From: Sanderia malayensis
Lineage: Eukaryota; Cnidaria; Scyphozoa; Semaeostomeae; Pelagiidae
Direction of reading: 5' to 3'
Assembly (NCBI GenBank): GCA_013076295.1
Contig: RQOL01000618.1
Location: forward strand, 1,364,001-1,428,000
DNA length: 64,000 nt
Shown here: one piece after another, positions 21,993-31,945 of the stretch
Layout of the letters: every line of letters starts with the position of its first letter
Position numbering within the stretch: position 1 is the first letter of the stretch
Made by a program: the position numbers and the translations under genes
The notes under the pieces: generated by a model
Database searches by the model: none
Seen by the model: the letters and a program-made list of their open reading frames with translations, nothing else
What the model was told of the DNA's origin: nothing

Positions 21993-24900
21993 ATGACCAC
22001 AATTATTGGTGGAAAACTCATGCAAGTAGATAAATCCGCATTGCAAAATGTCATCAAACATACAGACACACACAACAGGGTAAATAAAAGAAAACTATAC
22101 TATAGAAACTATAGAAAACTGATAACTTCAATCATATTAGCATTAAGGGGCGATTTCTCCTTGTTTGGGAATAGTTTGGACATTTGTTATTTTGAACAAA
22201 TTTCAATAGCAGATGTCAATTGTAAATGGCAGGCAGCCATCAGCAGTCCCTTGGTTAGAGAGCTAAACACTATATTCCATTCCTTCCTATCCTTAAATCA
22301 CCTTTTGGTGTCATCTAGTAATTATGCATGCCATAATATAATGCTATGATGATGAACCTTATGTGATCAGGTGAATTCAATTTACCAAAATGCAGCTTGT
22401 ATAATGTGAATAAATTACAATTGTAAGGTAGCTAGTAATTTTCATTCACAGATAAAAGAAGTTGATGAGATGTGGAGACAACATGAAAAGGAGAAGAGCA
22501 GGCCAGCTGATGCTTTTCACGAGGAAAGATCTAGAAATCTAGCCAAAAAACTCTACAAGAAAACCCTCCATAGTGACAGAAAGAAAGAGGTGGGATCCCC
22601 AGAGTGTGGGTATTGGACCAAAACTCTGATGGACTTTGAAGAGAAAGACCCAGAAAGGTATTCCTCAGATTCTTGTCTTATCACTTCAACTGATTATAAA
22701 TATATTCATTTCATATCTTTTCACTATGCTCTCTATATAATGTTAGTTTTATGATGTATATTTGACAGATATTTATGTTGAAAATGATGCTGTTGAAATT
22801 CTCTAACTTTCTTAAATTTTTTTGATTGTTAAGGTGGGGTCATACAGGATTCAAGGAACTTTATCCAGAGGATTTCGGTCTGAAGAGGTAAGATTGGGAT
22901 AATTTCTTCAGTTATTCTATTCTTGTTATTTGTTGTACTCGACAGGTATTGCAAAATGCAAAATGCATTGCAGTCATTATGTAACTTGCCTAACTTTTGA
23001 CCATACACAGAGCTTTAGAAGCAGAAAAGGCTGAAAAATCTGACCATGACAGTGAACAGAAGGAAGAATTGTTGGTGAAATTGCAGCCCAGATGCCCTGT
23101 GTCCAGGACATTTTCATATGCCAATAACAGGGCACAACATCCCAGGAGGTTTATGCGTGGTAGAGGAGCTTACCGCAGAGCGGAAAGACGGTTTGATGGA
23201 CCTCAGCGAGGAAGAGAAAAATCAAGAAGTCCTGTTAAGGAAAGAAGTAGAGCCAGAAAAGATGAAGGGGAGAAAGGTAGGAGTAGATTGCCTGGTAGGT
23301 TTGATAGAAAGCGAAGCAGAAGTAGGGAGAAACGAAGCAGAAGTAGGGAAAAGCGAAGCAGAAGTAGGGAGAAACGAAGCAGAAATAGGGACAAACGAAG
23401 CAGAAGTAGGGACAAACGAAGCAGAAGTCGGGACAAACGAAGCAGAAGTAGGGACAAACGAAGCAGAAGTAGGGACAAACGAGGCAGAAGTAGGGACAGA
23501 AGTGGAAGTAGACCAAAAGGAAACAGAAGTAGAGATAAGCGAAGTAGGAGTAGGGATAAAAGAAGCAAAAGCCGCGAAAAACGGACTAGGAGTAGAGATC
23601 TTCAACACAGAAGAGACTACACAGTTTTGAAGACTGAAAAAGATCAAGTTCATGATTCCTTGAATGAATATGTTGCGAAAGAAAAGAATTATTTTGAGAT
23701 TGACTCAAAGGATGTTTTCAGAAGTCAAAGTCCACTGGGAAAAAAGCAGTATAACTTTGAAGAGGAAGAACCAGAGTTTGAAAGTTACAAAAAAGAAGAT
23801 AAGGGTATCAAGGAAGATGTTCATGGTGGTGATGATGATGATGATAGTGGTGGTGGGGCAAAGAAGAAAGACTTGGTTACTGAACAAAACGGCGAGAATA
23901 ATGGCGAGGAAGCAGGAGTGGAGAAGAACGAAGGCACCAATGTGTTAACTGACGCTTTCGGGCGTGATATTTCGAGGCGTCAATATTTTGAATCTCGAAA
24001 ATCGCTCAATGAAAGTGAAGCTACTTCAGGACGCTTTAATGCTTCTAACGAGAACGAGATTGGTGATTTGTGTGCAGGAGAAGGTATGGAGTTGCCGATT
24101 GGGAAGGCGAAGCAACAGTCTAGCAAACCAGCGGAGGAGTCTTTGTTGGGTTATGAGGCAGAAAAAGTTAGTATTGATGGCGATAAAGATTTTGATGGTT
24201 CTGTTGGGGTTGCAAAGAAAAGTCGAGATGATGATGATGGTAGTGGCGGTAGTGGAGTGATCGAATTTGCAAGTGAATCAGGAAAGAAACAATCGAAAGG
24301 TCGAAAGAAAGAGAAGAAACATAATATCAAATCTGATAAAAAGAAAAAGAAGAAGGCGAAAAAGAAGAAAAGGAAGTTAGAAAATGAAGATTCAGGTGAT
24401 GATGAATTGTTAAAAATGAACAAAGACTCAAGTTCGAAACAAGAAGATGATGATGATTATGCCGCACATGGAAAAAATGCTGAAATGAGAAATACATGCG
24501 TGGAAAGAAATGTTGCATCACACAGCAATGATGATGATGATCATGATAATGATGATGTGAAAGATTATGAAATGAAAGAAAAGAGGTTCGATGAAGAAGG
24601 AGAGACGAGAGAAGGAAGAAAGAGTAAATTCATGCACAAAGACAGGAAATTATTGGATGAAGATGGAGCGACGAATGCTACGACTGTTGGTCAGCAACTT
24701 CCTGGCTCGTCAGATGAAGATACTGGGTTTGAAAGGGAAAGAGACTCGCACCAAACAGATGAGGTTCCAAGCAGGGGCTTTGTTTATGGGTCGAACAGGA
24801 GACAGAAGGTCGATATTAAACAGGGACAGACGAAATGGAAATCATTTTTTGAGGGTCGTGGAGGGAAGACAACGGGAGGAGCAGGTGAATTAGAAGTTAA

Positions 24901-26758
24901 GAAATATTCAGATAAACCTGCGCAGGTTTCTAGGAAAGGACAATTTTCAGCTGAGAAAGATCAATCGGCAAGCAGGAGTTTTGATGGTAGAGGTGGGAGG
25001 GATGGAGATGGTAGACGTATTACGGATTTGAAACGTGATACGAGAATGCAAGAAGGTTTTTCGATCAACAGCAGTGATGATGATGCGAGTTTGGACAGGC
25101 ATGCAAGTCCACGTAAGGAGAAGATTGGCGTGAAAGGCATCGTAGAGTCTCGAGAAACTGTGAAAAAAGTTAAAGAGGATATGGAACAACATGCAGCTAA
25201 AGAGGTTTCTTCGACTGTTGATGATGATTCCTTTGAGGAACATCTGAAGACGAAAACAAGTAGGCGACAGGGAAGATATGAAAGTTCTGACAGTGATTTC
25301 AAATCATCTTCAAAGAAGCATGGAAGGAAGAAGAGTAAAAAGGGTAAAAAGGAAGGAGATGTGAAGTCTACGAAGAAGAAAAAGGAAGAAGGACACATTG
25401 TGTCGATAAGAAGGAAAAAAGAAGATAGGTACGAGGAAGAGGAGCATAAGGTGTCTGCTAGAAAGAAAAAAGATCGTGTTTGTCAGAAGGAAGGGAAAAT
25501 TCGCAAGAAGGATTGTGATTATGGAAGAGAAGCTAAAAGGAAGAGCAAGAGGAGAAAGAAATATTCTAGTAGTGATGACAGTGATAGCAAACTTTCTGAA
25601 AGTTCAGAAGATGAAGATTCATCAAGAGGGAAGTCAACACGTGAGAAGACTGATAAGTCAGTTGGGAAATTTAAGTCAAAGAAGATTGCAAAGAAGGAAG
25701 ATAACAAGAACCGTAAAGGAAATCCTATTAGTGAAGAATCAGATGACGATTTTGATAGTGGAGAGTTGAAGAAGAAGAAAAAAGACAAAGTCATGAAAGT
25801 GAAAGGAAGAGAATTGGAAGATTTTCGAAGCAGAGTAAGGTCGATAGAAAGGTATAAAGAAAGATTGGAAGAAGATTCAGATAAGAGTTTTGAAAAATAT
25901 GACGAGAAGATGAGAGAAGTGAGGGAAGATGATTCAGATGAAAGTTCAGATGAAGTTTTAATGATGTCTGAAAGAGCAACGAAGAAGAAAATGATTAGGA
26001 AGGAGAAAACAAGTAAAGAGAGGCCTCGTAAAGAAGGAAGATATGAAGATGAATCTGATGATGGTATTTCAAACGATACAGGCGATGATGATTGGAAGAT
26101 CATTGAAGATGATCGAACAAGAAAGAAGAATGTGATGAAAAAGAAGAGTAAAGCAGAACGCACTGATGATGAATCTGATGATGAATCTGATGATGATTAT
26201 CATGAGATGAAGAAGATGAAATCAAACGATGGTATGATGAAAGAAGAAAGGAAGGGTAGACATGTTATGAAGGGTTCTGTTGAAGAAGATTGGAAGATAA
26301 TTGCAAAAGGTAAGGACGACAGTGAAGATAGTAATTCTGATGAAAAATGCGAAAAGAAGAAGAATAAAAAACATGTTGCTGAAACTCAGGAAGAAGATTT
26401 GCGCAGACGTCGCCGCGCGGTTGATAATCGTATGCGAGAGGACCGGTCGGATAACGACAGGGAAAAGCGAACGAGACGAAACGAGACGAAAAGTCGCCAG
26501 TTGAGTCGTCGTCGCGATAAGAGAGCCGACAGTAGCGATGATAGTGACGAAGAACGAGAGAATAGTCGGTCTTCGAAAACTAAAAGCCGAGCGATACATA
26601 AGAAACGGAGTAGAAGCACAGAAGGAAGAAGGGGTAAAGAAACGCACGAGAAACGAAAACGACGAAAATATTCGTCAAGCGAGTCGTCTTGGAGCAGTGA
26701 TTCGACCGAAGAAGATCTTAGCAAAAAGAAGAAGAAAAAGTCAATTGGAAGAAAATAA
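21993..26758 (+). CDS. NKAPD1: NKAP domain-containing protein 1 orthologue with a giant RS/acidic tail
   Basis: Four exons: 21993-22079, 22452-22657, 22834-22887 and 23011-26758, giving about 1364 residues. The conserved N-terminal region matches the NKAPD1 (C11orf57) family: NVIKHTDTHNR, then DEMWRQHEKEK, YWTKTLMDFEEKDPERWGHT and GFKELYPEDFG. These are the defining motifs of this poorly characterised nuclear family. The last exon (3.7 kb, no intron) is low-complexity: about ten RSRSRDKR/RSRSREKR units at 23310-23600, then alternating Lys-rich and Asp/Ser-rich blocks (DDDDD runs, SSDDSDSKLSESSEDEDSS) with multiple casein-kinase-type acidic serine sites. The human protein is only about 290 residues, so the tail is greatly extended here. 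A nuclear, RNA-processing association is inferred from the RS content. AATAAA at 26754 overlaps the stop codon TAA (26756-26758). Confidence 0.9.
23310..23600 (+). repeat. Coding tandem repeat for RS units
   Basis: Units of about 24 bp (CGAAGCAGAAGTAGGGACAAA) run in frame and encode RSRSRDK or RSRSREK. Near-identical bases between units show recent expansion. It generates long spurious open frames on both strands. Confidence 0.9.
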
Positions 26759-27406
26759 AGCACAGATCATTGAAGCAAGAATTCTCATGATGACCTTGAG
26801 TTAAATTTAACTTGATGCAAAGATGAGGGAAGATACTATAATCGAAGAAGAGCACTCAATTGGATGGTATTATCAGTAGATTTTTAGCTGGACAACCTAA
26901 GCTTATTGTATATTTTAAAATTTTTATTTTGACCGTTTCAGATTGAACACACAGTGGCATTTTAGGCCGTATACACACGATATTCTTTGCCTCCTTACTT
27001 TTGTTTTGAAATCCAATTGAGAGCGTGGATTTTGAGGGTCCTGGTATTCCATGTTTCGTCCATTACGTTGTTCCACTGATTCTCGAGGTCCGTTTTTTTT
27101 CTTATCCGCCGGACTTCCTGGTTATTGAAGTCTGAGTAGCAAACACAACAGTAAACTAATTAACTTGGCACATTTGCAAGTGAAAACTGAACAAACAACC
27201 GCAGCTGTGTGGTTGATGCTATTTTAGAACAACAGGTGATTTTTGCCGTTGTAACTCTTGTTGAATAATGTTGCTTATTACTTCGAGCATATGGTGTTCT
27301 GCATTTGATTGATGAAACACGACGCATGACTTTTCATATTGTTGTTCTTGAAGAATAAACACGCAAAGGGGCAGCTGAACATAACATTGTCGAGCAGAAA
27401 TACATC
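26759..27406. other. Spacer between NKAPD1 and the first GPCR gene
   Basis: About 650 bp holding the NKAPD1 3' end and the upstream region of the GPCR at 27407. No repeat, RNA gene or clear promoter element was recognised. Confidence 0.5.
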
Positions 27407-28489
27407 ATGCCTTCAACTGGTTCAACTCTTCGTACTCATGCCGACTTTCCACTTCGTCCTTGGCAACTCGTGCTCTATGTAGCCATCACGATTGCTGGCG
27501 TCTTTGGCAACTGCTTGATACTACTCGTGCTGAAGAGAAGAGACAAAATGCGGTCCTCGGCATTTGGCACGTACATCGGCTCCCTCGCAATTGCAGACTT
27601 GCTTGTGTCAACCCTGTGTCTTCCGGTCTACTTGACGTCGACATCCTGGTTTCGACAGCATCCCCAAGGCACTGCCGGTGACGTCATGTGTAAATTTGTC
27701 ACTGGTTACTTCGTTCTTTTCCTCTTCGCTTTCATCTCGGTCTACACGCTAGTGGCCCTATCCTACGAAAGGTATCAGTTGATTTGTCATCCTTTCAAAG
27801 CGCGGCAACGCGCTACACCTAAGCGAGCGAAATGCATCGTCGCTCTGATCTGGGCGTTTGCAATCGTTCCGAATCTGCCGCTCATCTTTGGACAACGGAG
27901 CGCTAGTGGTACGGCCGCGAGCATTGGAGCGCACTGCACTTATTATTTGTCGTACGAGAACGAGAACTATGGAAAAGTAATATTCGCTGCCGTGTTTACA
28001 ATCCAGTTTCTGCTTCCGATCTCGTGCATGGTTGTCTGTTTTCTCAAAATCCGTCCGGTGTTGCGCGGCGAGAAGGACGGCACGTTGTGCCGCGAAGTCG
28101 CCTACGTTCAACCGGCAGAATTGGCTGCCGTCAAAGCGCGGCGGAAAACCGTTCGAACGGTGATAATCATGATTGTGGCGTACTTCTCGTGTTGGGCGCT
28201 GAATCAAGCGTTGTATCTCTGTTTGAATTTCGGTTTTGGCGTTCCGTGGAACGGTAATTTGATGCAAGTGAGTGTGATACTGTGCTTTTTGGCGTCCTGC
28301 GTCAATCCCTTTATCTACGCGTTGAGGAGCCAGCAGTTCAGCGACGGTTTTGCGGAGATTCTTTGCCATTGCGCGCGGAGAAAAACATTTCCATCTCGAG
28401 GTTCTGATAATGCACCAATTACAGCTGCCATAGTCGCTAGAGCAAAGGTTAGTGTGGTGACTACACTTGGTACCAATCACATTGTCTGA
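27407..28489 (+). CDS. Class A (rhodopsin-like) GPCR, intronless
   Basis: A 360-residue seven-helix receptor of the plasma membrane. Visible landmarks: N35 in GVFGNCLI (TM1), D64 in LAIADLL (TM2), C95 at the top of TM3 pairing with C177 in extracellular loop 2, E121-R122-Y123 (the DRY motif as ERY), C262-W263 in TM6, and N300-P-F-I-Y304 in TM7. The CWxP motif of TM6 reads CWAL, so the kink proline is missing. A Cys-rich C-terminus (ILCHCARR) could be palmitoylated. The ligand is unknown; overall style is that of peptide-type orphan receptors expanded in marine invertebrates. The convergent gene at 28968-29963 is a close paralogue. Polyadenylation signal AATAAA follows five bases after the stop. 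Confidence 0.93.
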   Translation: MPSTGSTLRTHADFPLRPWQLVLYVAITIAGVFGNCLILLVLKRRDKMRSSAFGTYIGSLAIADLLVSTLCLPVYLTSTSWFRQHPQGTAGDVMCKFVTGYFVLFLFAFISVYTLVALSYERYQLICHPFKARQRATPKRAKCIVALIWAFAIVPNLPLIFGQRSASGTAASIGAHCTYYLSYENENYGKVIFAAVFTIQFLLPISCMVVCFLKIRPVLRGEKDGTLCREVAYVQPAELAAVKARRKTVRTVIIMIVAYFSCWALNQALYLCLNFGFGVPWNGNLMQVSVILCFLASCVNPFIYALRSQQFSDGFAEILCHCARRKTFPSRGSDNAPITAAIVARAKVSVVTTLGTNHIV

Positions 28490-28967
28490 GGAGAATAAAT
28501 ACATCCAAGATTTTTGGGGCTGAATTGATTTTGATTTTGATTTGGGCAGCATATGGAGGGATGCCAGAGCATGGAAAGGGCAGGATAATTTTGATGATGT
28601 CATTTGAAGAAGAGGGTGCACAGATAAAGAACAATGTCACAATTTATTTGAATTTTATTCAATTGAAAAGTAGCAAAAATTTTAATCAAGACAAATACAA
28701 ATAGCTAATTTTTGAGATATTTTGGGTGCACTAAATCTTTTCCTTTATTTTATTTGCATTGACCCAGAAGAAGACAGCACAAATAAATAAAAAAATAATA
28801 AAAAAATAATAAAAAAATAAATACAATGTAATTGTAATTTTAAACATTCAATTTAGATAAACAGAAACACGAACACAAATAAACATTATGTAATGTGTTA
28901 GATGTATTCAGTTCATTATTCTTCAAATTATTAAGGATGTGAATACATGCTTCTTTTTTTTTAAATT
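28490..28967. other. Very AT-rich convergent spacer between the two GPCR genes
   Basis: Contains an AAAAAATAAT microsatellite at about 28785-28825. TTTATT on the plus strand near 28745-28757 could serve as the polyadenylation signal of the minus-strand receptor. No gene seen. Confidence 0.5.
28494..28499 (+). promoter_or_regulatory. Polyadenylation signal of the plus-strand GPCR
   Basis: AATAAA lies just after the TGA at 28487-28489, giving an extremely short 3' UTR if used. Confidence 0.6.
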
Positions 28968-29963
28968 TTAAGGTTTTAATTGTGTGTAGCGTTGTCTTTT
29001 GAGACATTTGCAGGATAGGGCGTCAATGAATCCATCTCGAAAATGCTTGCTTCTGATTGCATATACGAACGGATTGATGCAAGATGAGACAAAGCAAAGC
29101 ATTACACTAGCTTGATTGACATTGCCATTCCACTTGATACTGATGAGGCCAAAATTCAAGCAAAAATAGATAACTTGATTCATCGACCAGCAGAAGAAAA
29201 ACAAAACGATGACAATCAAAACCGTGTTTACACTTTTACGTCTCAATTTTATCGTGGCTATCTCACCGGCTTGGATGTGAGGTGTTGGGTGTCTGAGTGC
29301 ACGAAGATTCTTCGCTTTCAGCTCGCGTTTTATGAAGGCAAAACAAATGACCATGAAGCTGATAGGAAACACGTACTGGATGCTAAAAACCAGAACGTAC
29401 ACGACTTTCGGTATTATATCGCTCCCATATGCGTTTGAAAACGTGCAGTGGGCACCTACACTTGCATGTTTTGGGTCTGAAACTTTCTCTCCAATTATCG
29501 ATAACAGGCCGAGCAGCAAGGAAAAGAACCAGATTAGGCCGACAACAATTTTCGCCCTACGTGGAGTCGACGCGGTTCTTGCATAGAATGGATTACATAT
29601 GGCTACCCTTCTTTCGTGTGCCATTGCAACGAGGGTATACACTGATACAGTGGCAAAGAAAAATAAGATATTATACCCGGATAACGTTTTACACATTGCA
29701 TCGCCAGCAGCTCCCATCGGGTGAGCCGTGAACCAAGATGTCGATGTTAAATAGATCGGAACACACAGTATGCAAACTAGAATATCAGCCAAGGCTAAAG
29801 CACCGATGTATGTTCCGAATGCTGAGGACCTCAAGCTTTGGTTTGTACGTAAGACAACGAAGATTAGGCCATTTCCAAAAATCCCAGTTGTTGCTATAAG
29901 GATGTAAAGCGTCAACTGCCAAGCTCGAATCGGAAAGACGTCGTGAGTTATCAAATTCGACAT
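28968..29963 (-). CDS. Class A GPCR, intronless paralogue of the neighbouring receptor
   Basis: A 331-residue seven-helix receptor sharing long stretches with its neighbour (RSSAFGTYIG, ADxLVxxLCxPxYLTSTSWF, FxDGF at the C-terminus). Landmarks: N31 (TM1), D60 (TM2), C91 and C173 (disulphide), E117-R118-R119 in place of DRY, C258-W259 in TM6 with Met where CWxP has proline, and NPFVYA in TM7. The shared absence of the TM6 proline and the tail-to-tail arrangement point to a local inverted duplication. The coding exon runs from the Met at 29963 without introns. Ligand unknown. Confidence 0.93.
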   Translation of the reverse strand: MSNLITHDVFPIRAWQLTLYILIATTGIFGNGLIFVVLRTNQSLRSSAFGTYIGALALADILVCILCVPIYLTSTSWFTAHPMGAAGDAMCKTLSGYNILFFFATVSVYTLVAMAHERRVAICNPFYARTASTPRRAKIVVGLIWFFSLLLGLLSIIGEKVSDPKHASVGAHCTFSNAYGSDIIPKVVYVLVFSIQYVFPISFMVICFAFIKRELKAKNLRALRHPTPHIQAGEIATIKLRRKSVNTVLIVIVLFFFCWSMNQVIYFCLNFGLISIKWNGNVNQASVMLCFVSSCINPFVYAIRSKHFRDGFIDALSCKCLKRQRYTQLKP

Positions 29964-30183
29964 GATGTTTTCACGATCTGGCAGGTGAAATGATTGCGAG
30001 TTAGCGCAGATAATAAAACTGGATTAATTATTGCAGATTAAATTCTACTTTCACTTTCGTTTCACTTTCACTGACACTCTTTCACAACAAATAAAATTTA
30101 CTTCCAGTTCCCTCCCTCTTCGCCTCTGCCTCACTTCGAGACTGGCGATAACAATCCGTGATTGATTTTGAACTACCTGTGGT

Positions 30184-30531
30184 CAGGGTTGCCATATTGG
30201 CCTTTTTAAGGCCAAATTGCTCGATTTTGGCCTCTTTTCATGTTGATTTGCCTGAAAAAATAACATTTGGCCTGACACTAAAATTTGGCCTTTTTTGGCC
30301 TGTTTTCTCGAATATCTTGAAATTCTTAACTTTCAACTTTTTCTTTGTTTGTCGTTTATAATAGTTGAATTATTTTTGGCTCTCGAGGCTCACATGCTTT
30401 CCTAATATACATCTACGCATGCGCAAAGCGACATTTTATGACGTCAATTTAGTTTGGCCTATTTTTGACCATTTTGGCCTCTTTTTGAAGCTGGTTTGGC
30501 CTGCTCGTTCCGAGACAATCTGGCAACCCTG
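30184..30531. mobile_element. hAT-type MITE with perfect 8-bp target duplication
   Basis: Terminal inverted repeats CAGGGTTGCCA and TGGCAACCCTG bound 348 bp, flanked by the same 8 bases CCTGTGGT at 30176-30183 and 30532-30539. CAGGG ends and 8-bp duplications are diagnostic of the hAT superfamily. The interior repeats TTTTTGGCCT many times and has no transposase. It ends 30 bp before the TSEN34 ATG. Confidence 0.93.
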
Positions 30532-30561
30532 CCTGTGGTTCTACTACCCACCTTTGCAAAA

Positions 30562-31581
30562 ATGGCGGAAAGAAAGAAAATGATAATATCTTTGTCAAAC
30601 AGAACTCAAGCCACAGTTTGGGATAAAGATGATGTAATACGACTTCGAAAAACTCACCGAATTGTTGGTTCTTTGCTTGGCTCGCTCCCTCGAAAGCCAT
30701 GGCAAAATCAAGTCATGGCTTTACCACTTGAGCTCAGTAAAGAGGAAGTGACGCTTTTAGTAAAGAAAGACTTGGCAATTGTGATAAGAGAAGATGACAT
30801 ACCTAATGTTCCAGCGCAGGAAATAGTTGCAGAATTCAACAGATTAAGGGAAAAATCACATTTTGATCAAATAGAAATTTTTGTCAAGGAAAGGGAAGCC
30901 AAAAGAAAACGCTACGACAGAAGAGAATTAGCAGGTGATGGTGAAGCCCTGCAGAAATCTCCAAAACAAACTAAATTAAATCATGAAGAATGTAAAAAAC
31001 TTGCAGATAATAGTTTGAATGTTGTGAAAGACGTAACAGATGGAGAAATGATTAATAATGCAATTACAGATATTGGAAATGACTTTGCAGAAAGCAAGTC
31101 ACATAGTAATCAATGTAGAATGTTAGAAATCGACGACAAAGACTCTTCAATAGTCAATGAAACTGACTTGAAATATTATTCAAAAGCAACTTGGGTGCAT
31201 TTACCTACCTCAACTGGACAGCCATCGAACTACATCCCAGAAAATTTGTCAGTTCAAACAACAGATTGGAGTTTCCCCAGTTCTGAGAAAGACATATTGA
31301 AATATGAAGTCTTCTGTGATCTCTGGGAAAAGGGATATTTTATAACTACAGGGGAAAAATTTGGTTGTGATTATCTTGTTTATCCTGGAGAACCTTCGAG
31401 GTTTCATTCACGTTTTATTGTTTTAGTAATGCCATCATCAAAAATGCTCAGTAATATGGAACTACTTGCATATGCCAGACTAGGTACTGGTGTAAAGAAG
31501 AATGTTGTAATAGCAACTAAAAATTTATCTAGAGGTGTTTCAATTGTATACAAGTCTTTGTCATCTTTTAATATCAGTTAA
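30562..31581 (+). CDS. TSEN34: tRNA-splicing endonuclease subunit Sen34, intronless
   Basis: Catalytic subunit that cuts the 3' splice site of intron-containing pre-tRNAs in the nucleus, as part of the TSEN complex (TSEN2, 15, 34, 54). The ATG at 30562 (MAERKKMIISL) was chosen over the in-frame ATG at 30496 because the latter lies inside the hAT MITE and family proteins begin at this point. The protein has 339 residues. The N-terminal domain (GSLLGSLPRKPWQNQ, LPLELSKEEVTLLVKK) and the C-terminal nuclease fold (YEVFCDLWEKGYFITTGEKFG) match the family. The catalytic triad is in place: Y274 in YPGEPSRFH, H282, and K313 in GTGVKK. The middle (about 130-230) is a charged variable linker, as in other animals. 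Confidence 0.93.
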   Translation: MAERKKMIISLSNRTQATVWDKDDVIRLRKTHRIVGSLLGSLPRKPWQNQVMALPLELSKEEVTLLVKKDLAIVIREDDIPNVPAQEIVAEFNRLREKSHFDQIEIFVKEREAKRKRYDRRELAGDGEALQKSPKQTKLNHEECKKLADNSLNVVKDVTDGEMINNAITDIGNDFAESKSHSNQCRMLEIDDKDSSIVNETDLKYYSKATWVHLPTSTGQPSNYIPENLSVQTTDWSFPSSEKDILKYEVFCDLWEKGYFITTGEKFGCDYLVYPGEPSRFHSRFIVLVMPSSKMLSNMELLAYARLGTGVKKNVVIATKNLSRGVSIVYKSLSSFNIS

Positions 31582-31945
31582 TTTATTTTTCTATTTTTTT
31601 TATTTATTTTTTTTGTAAAACACATGTCCTTGATTGATAACAGTAATTTTATTTAGTGAAGAAGTTAACCTGTAAAAATATGAAAGTTTATTATTTTTAT
31701 AATTTTGAGGACTTTTCCTTTATTATTTTGTTTCGAGCTTTGCACTCGGGCACTTTTACCTCCCACCTTTTTCTGCTTGGTAACGAAGGTGTTTACGTCA
31801 GTTGTCCTAGATGTAAAGCCATCTTTGAATAAGAAATCGTAAAGTTCAATCATTACATTCTTGAAAGAAAAGAGGTCTTCTGTGCTTCTTAAAAGAGAAA
31901 TTAGTCAAGTTTTATTTTGAATCGTATAAATTTATATAAAACAAG
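31582..31945. other. Spacer between TSEN34 and ODAD1
   Basis: AT-rich; holds the TSEN34 3' end and the ODAD1 upstream region. No signal was recognised. Confidence 0.5.

Noticed and set aside
23203..23653. Long minus-strand and alternate-frame ORFs across the RS repeat (Leu-, Ser/Thr/Ala- or Cys/Phe-rich)
   Set aside because: They are complements of the RS-coding tandem repeat in NKAPD1; the periodic low-complexity products follow the 24-bp unit and have no independent signal.
15287..29963. Idea that the cystine-knot gene and the two nearby GPCRs are a ligand-receptor system
   Set aside because: Glycoprotein-hormone-type ligands act on leucine-rich-repeat receptors (LGRs); these GPCRs have very short N-termini without LRRs, and NKAPD1 lies between, so proximity alone is not evidence.
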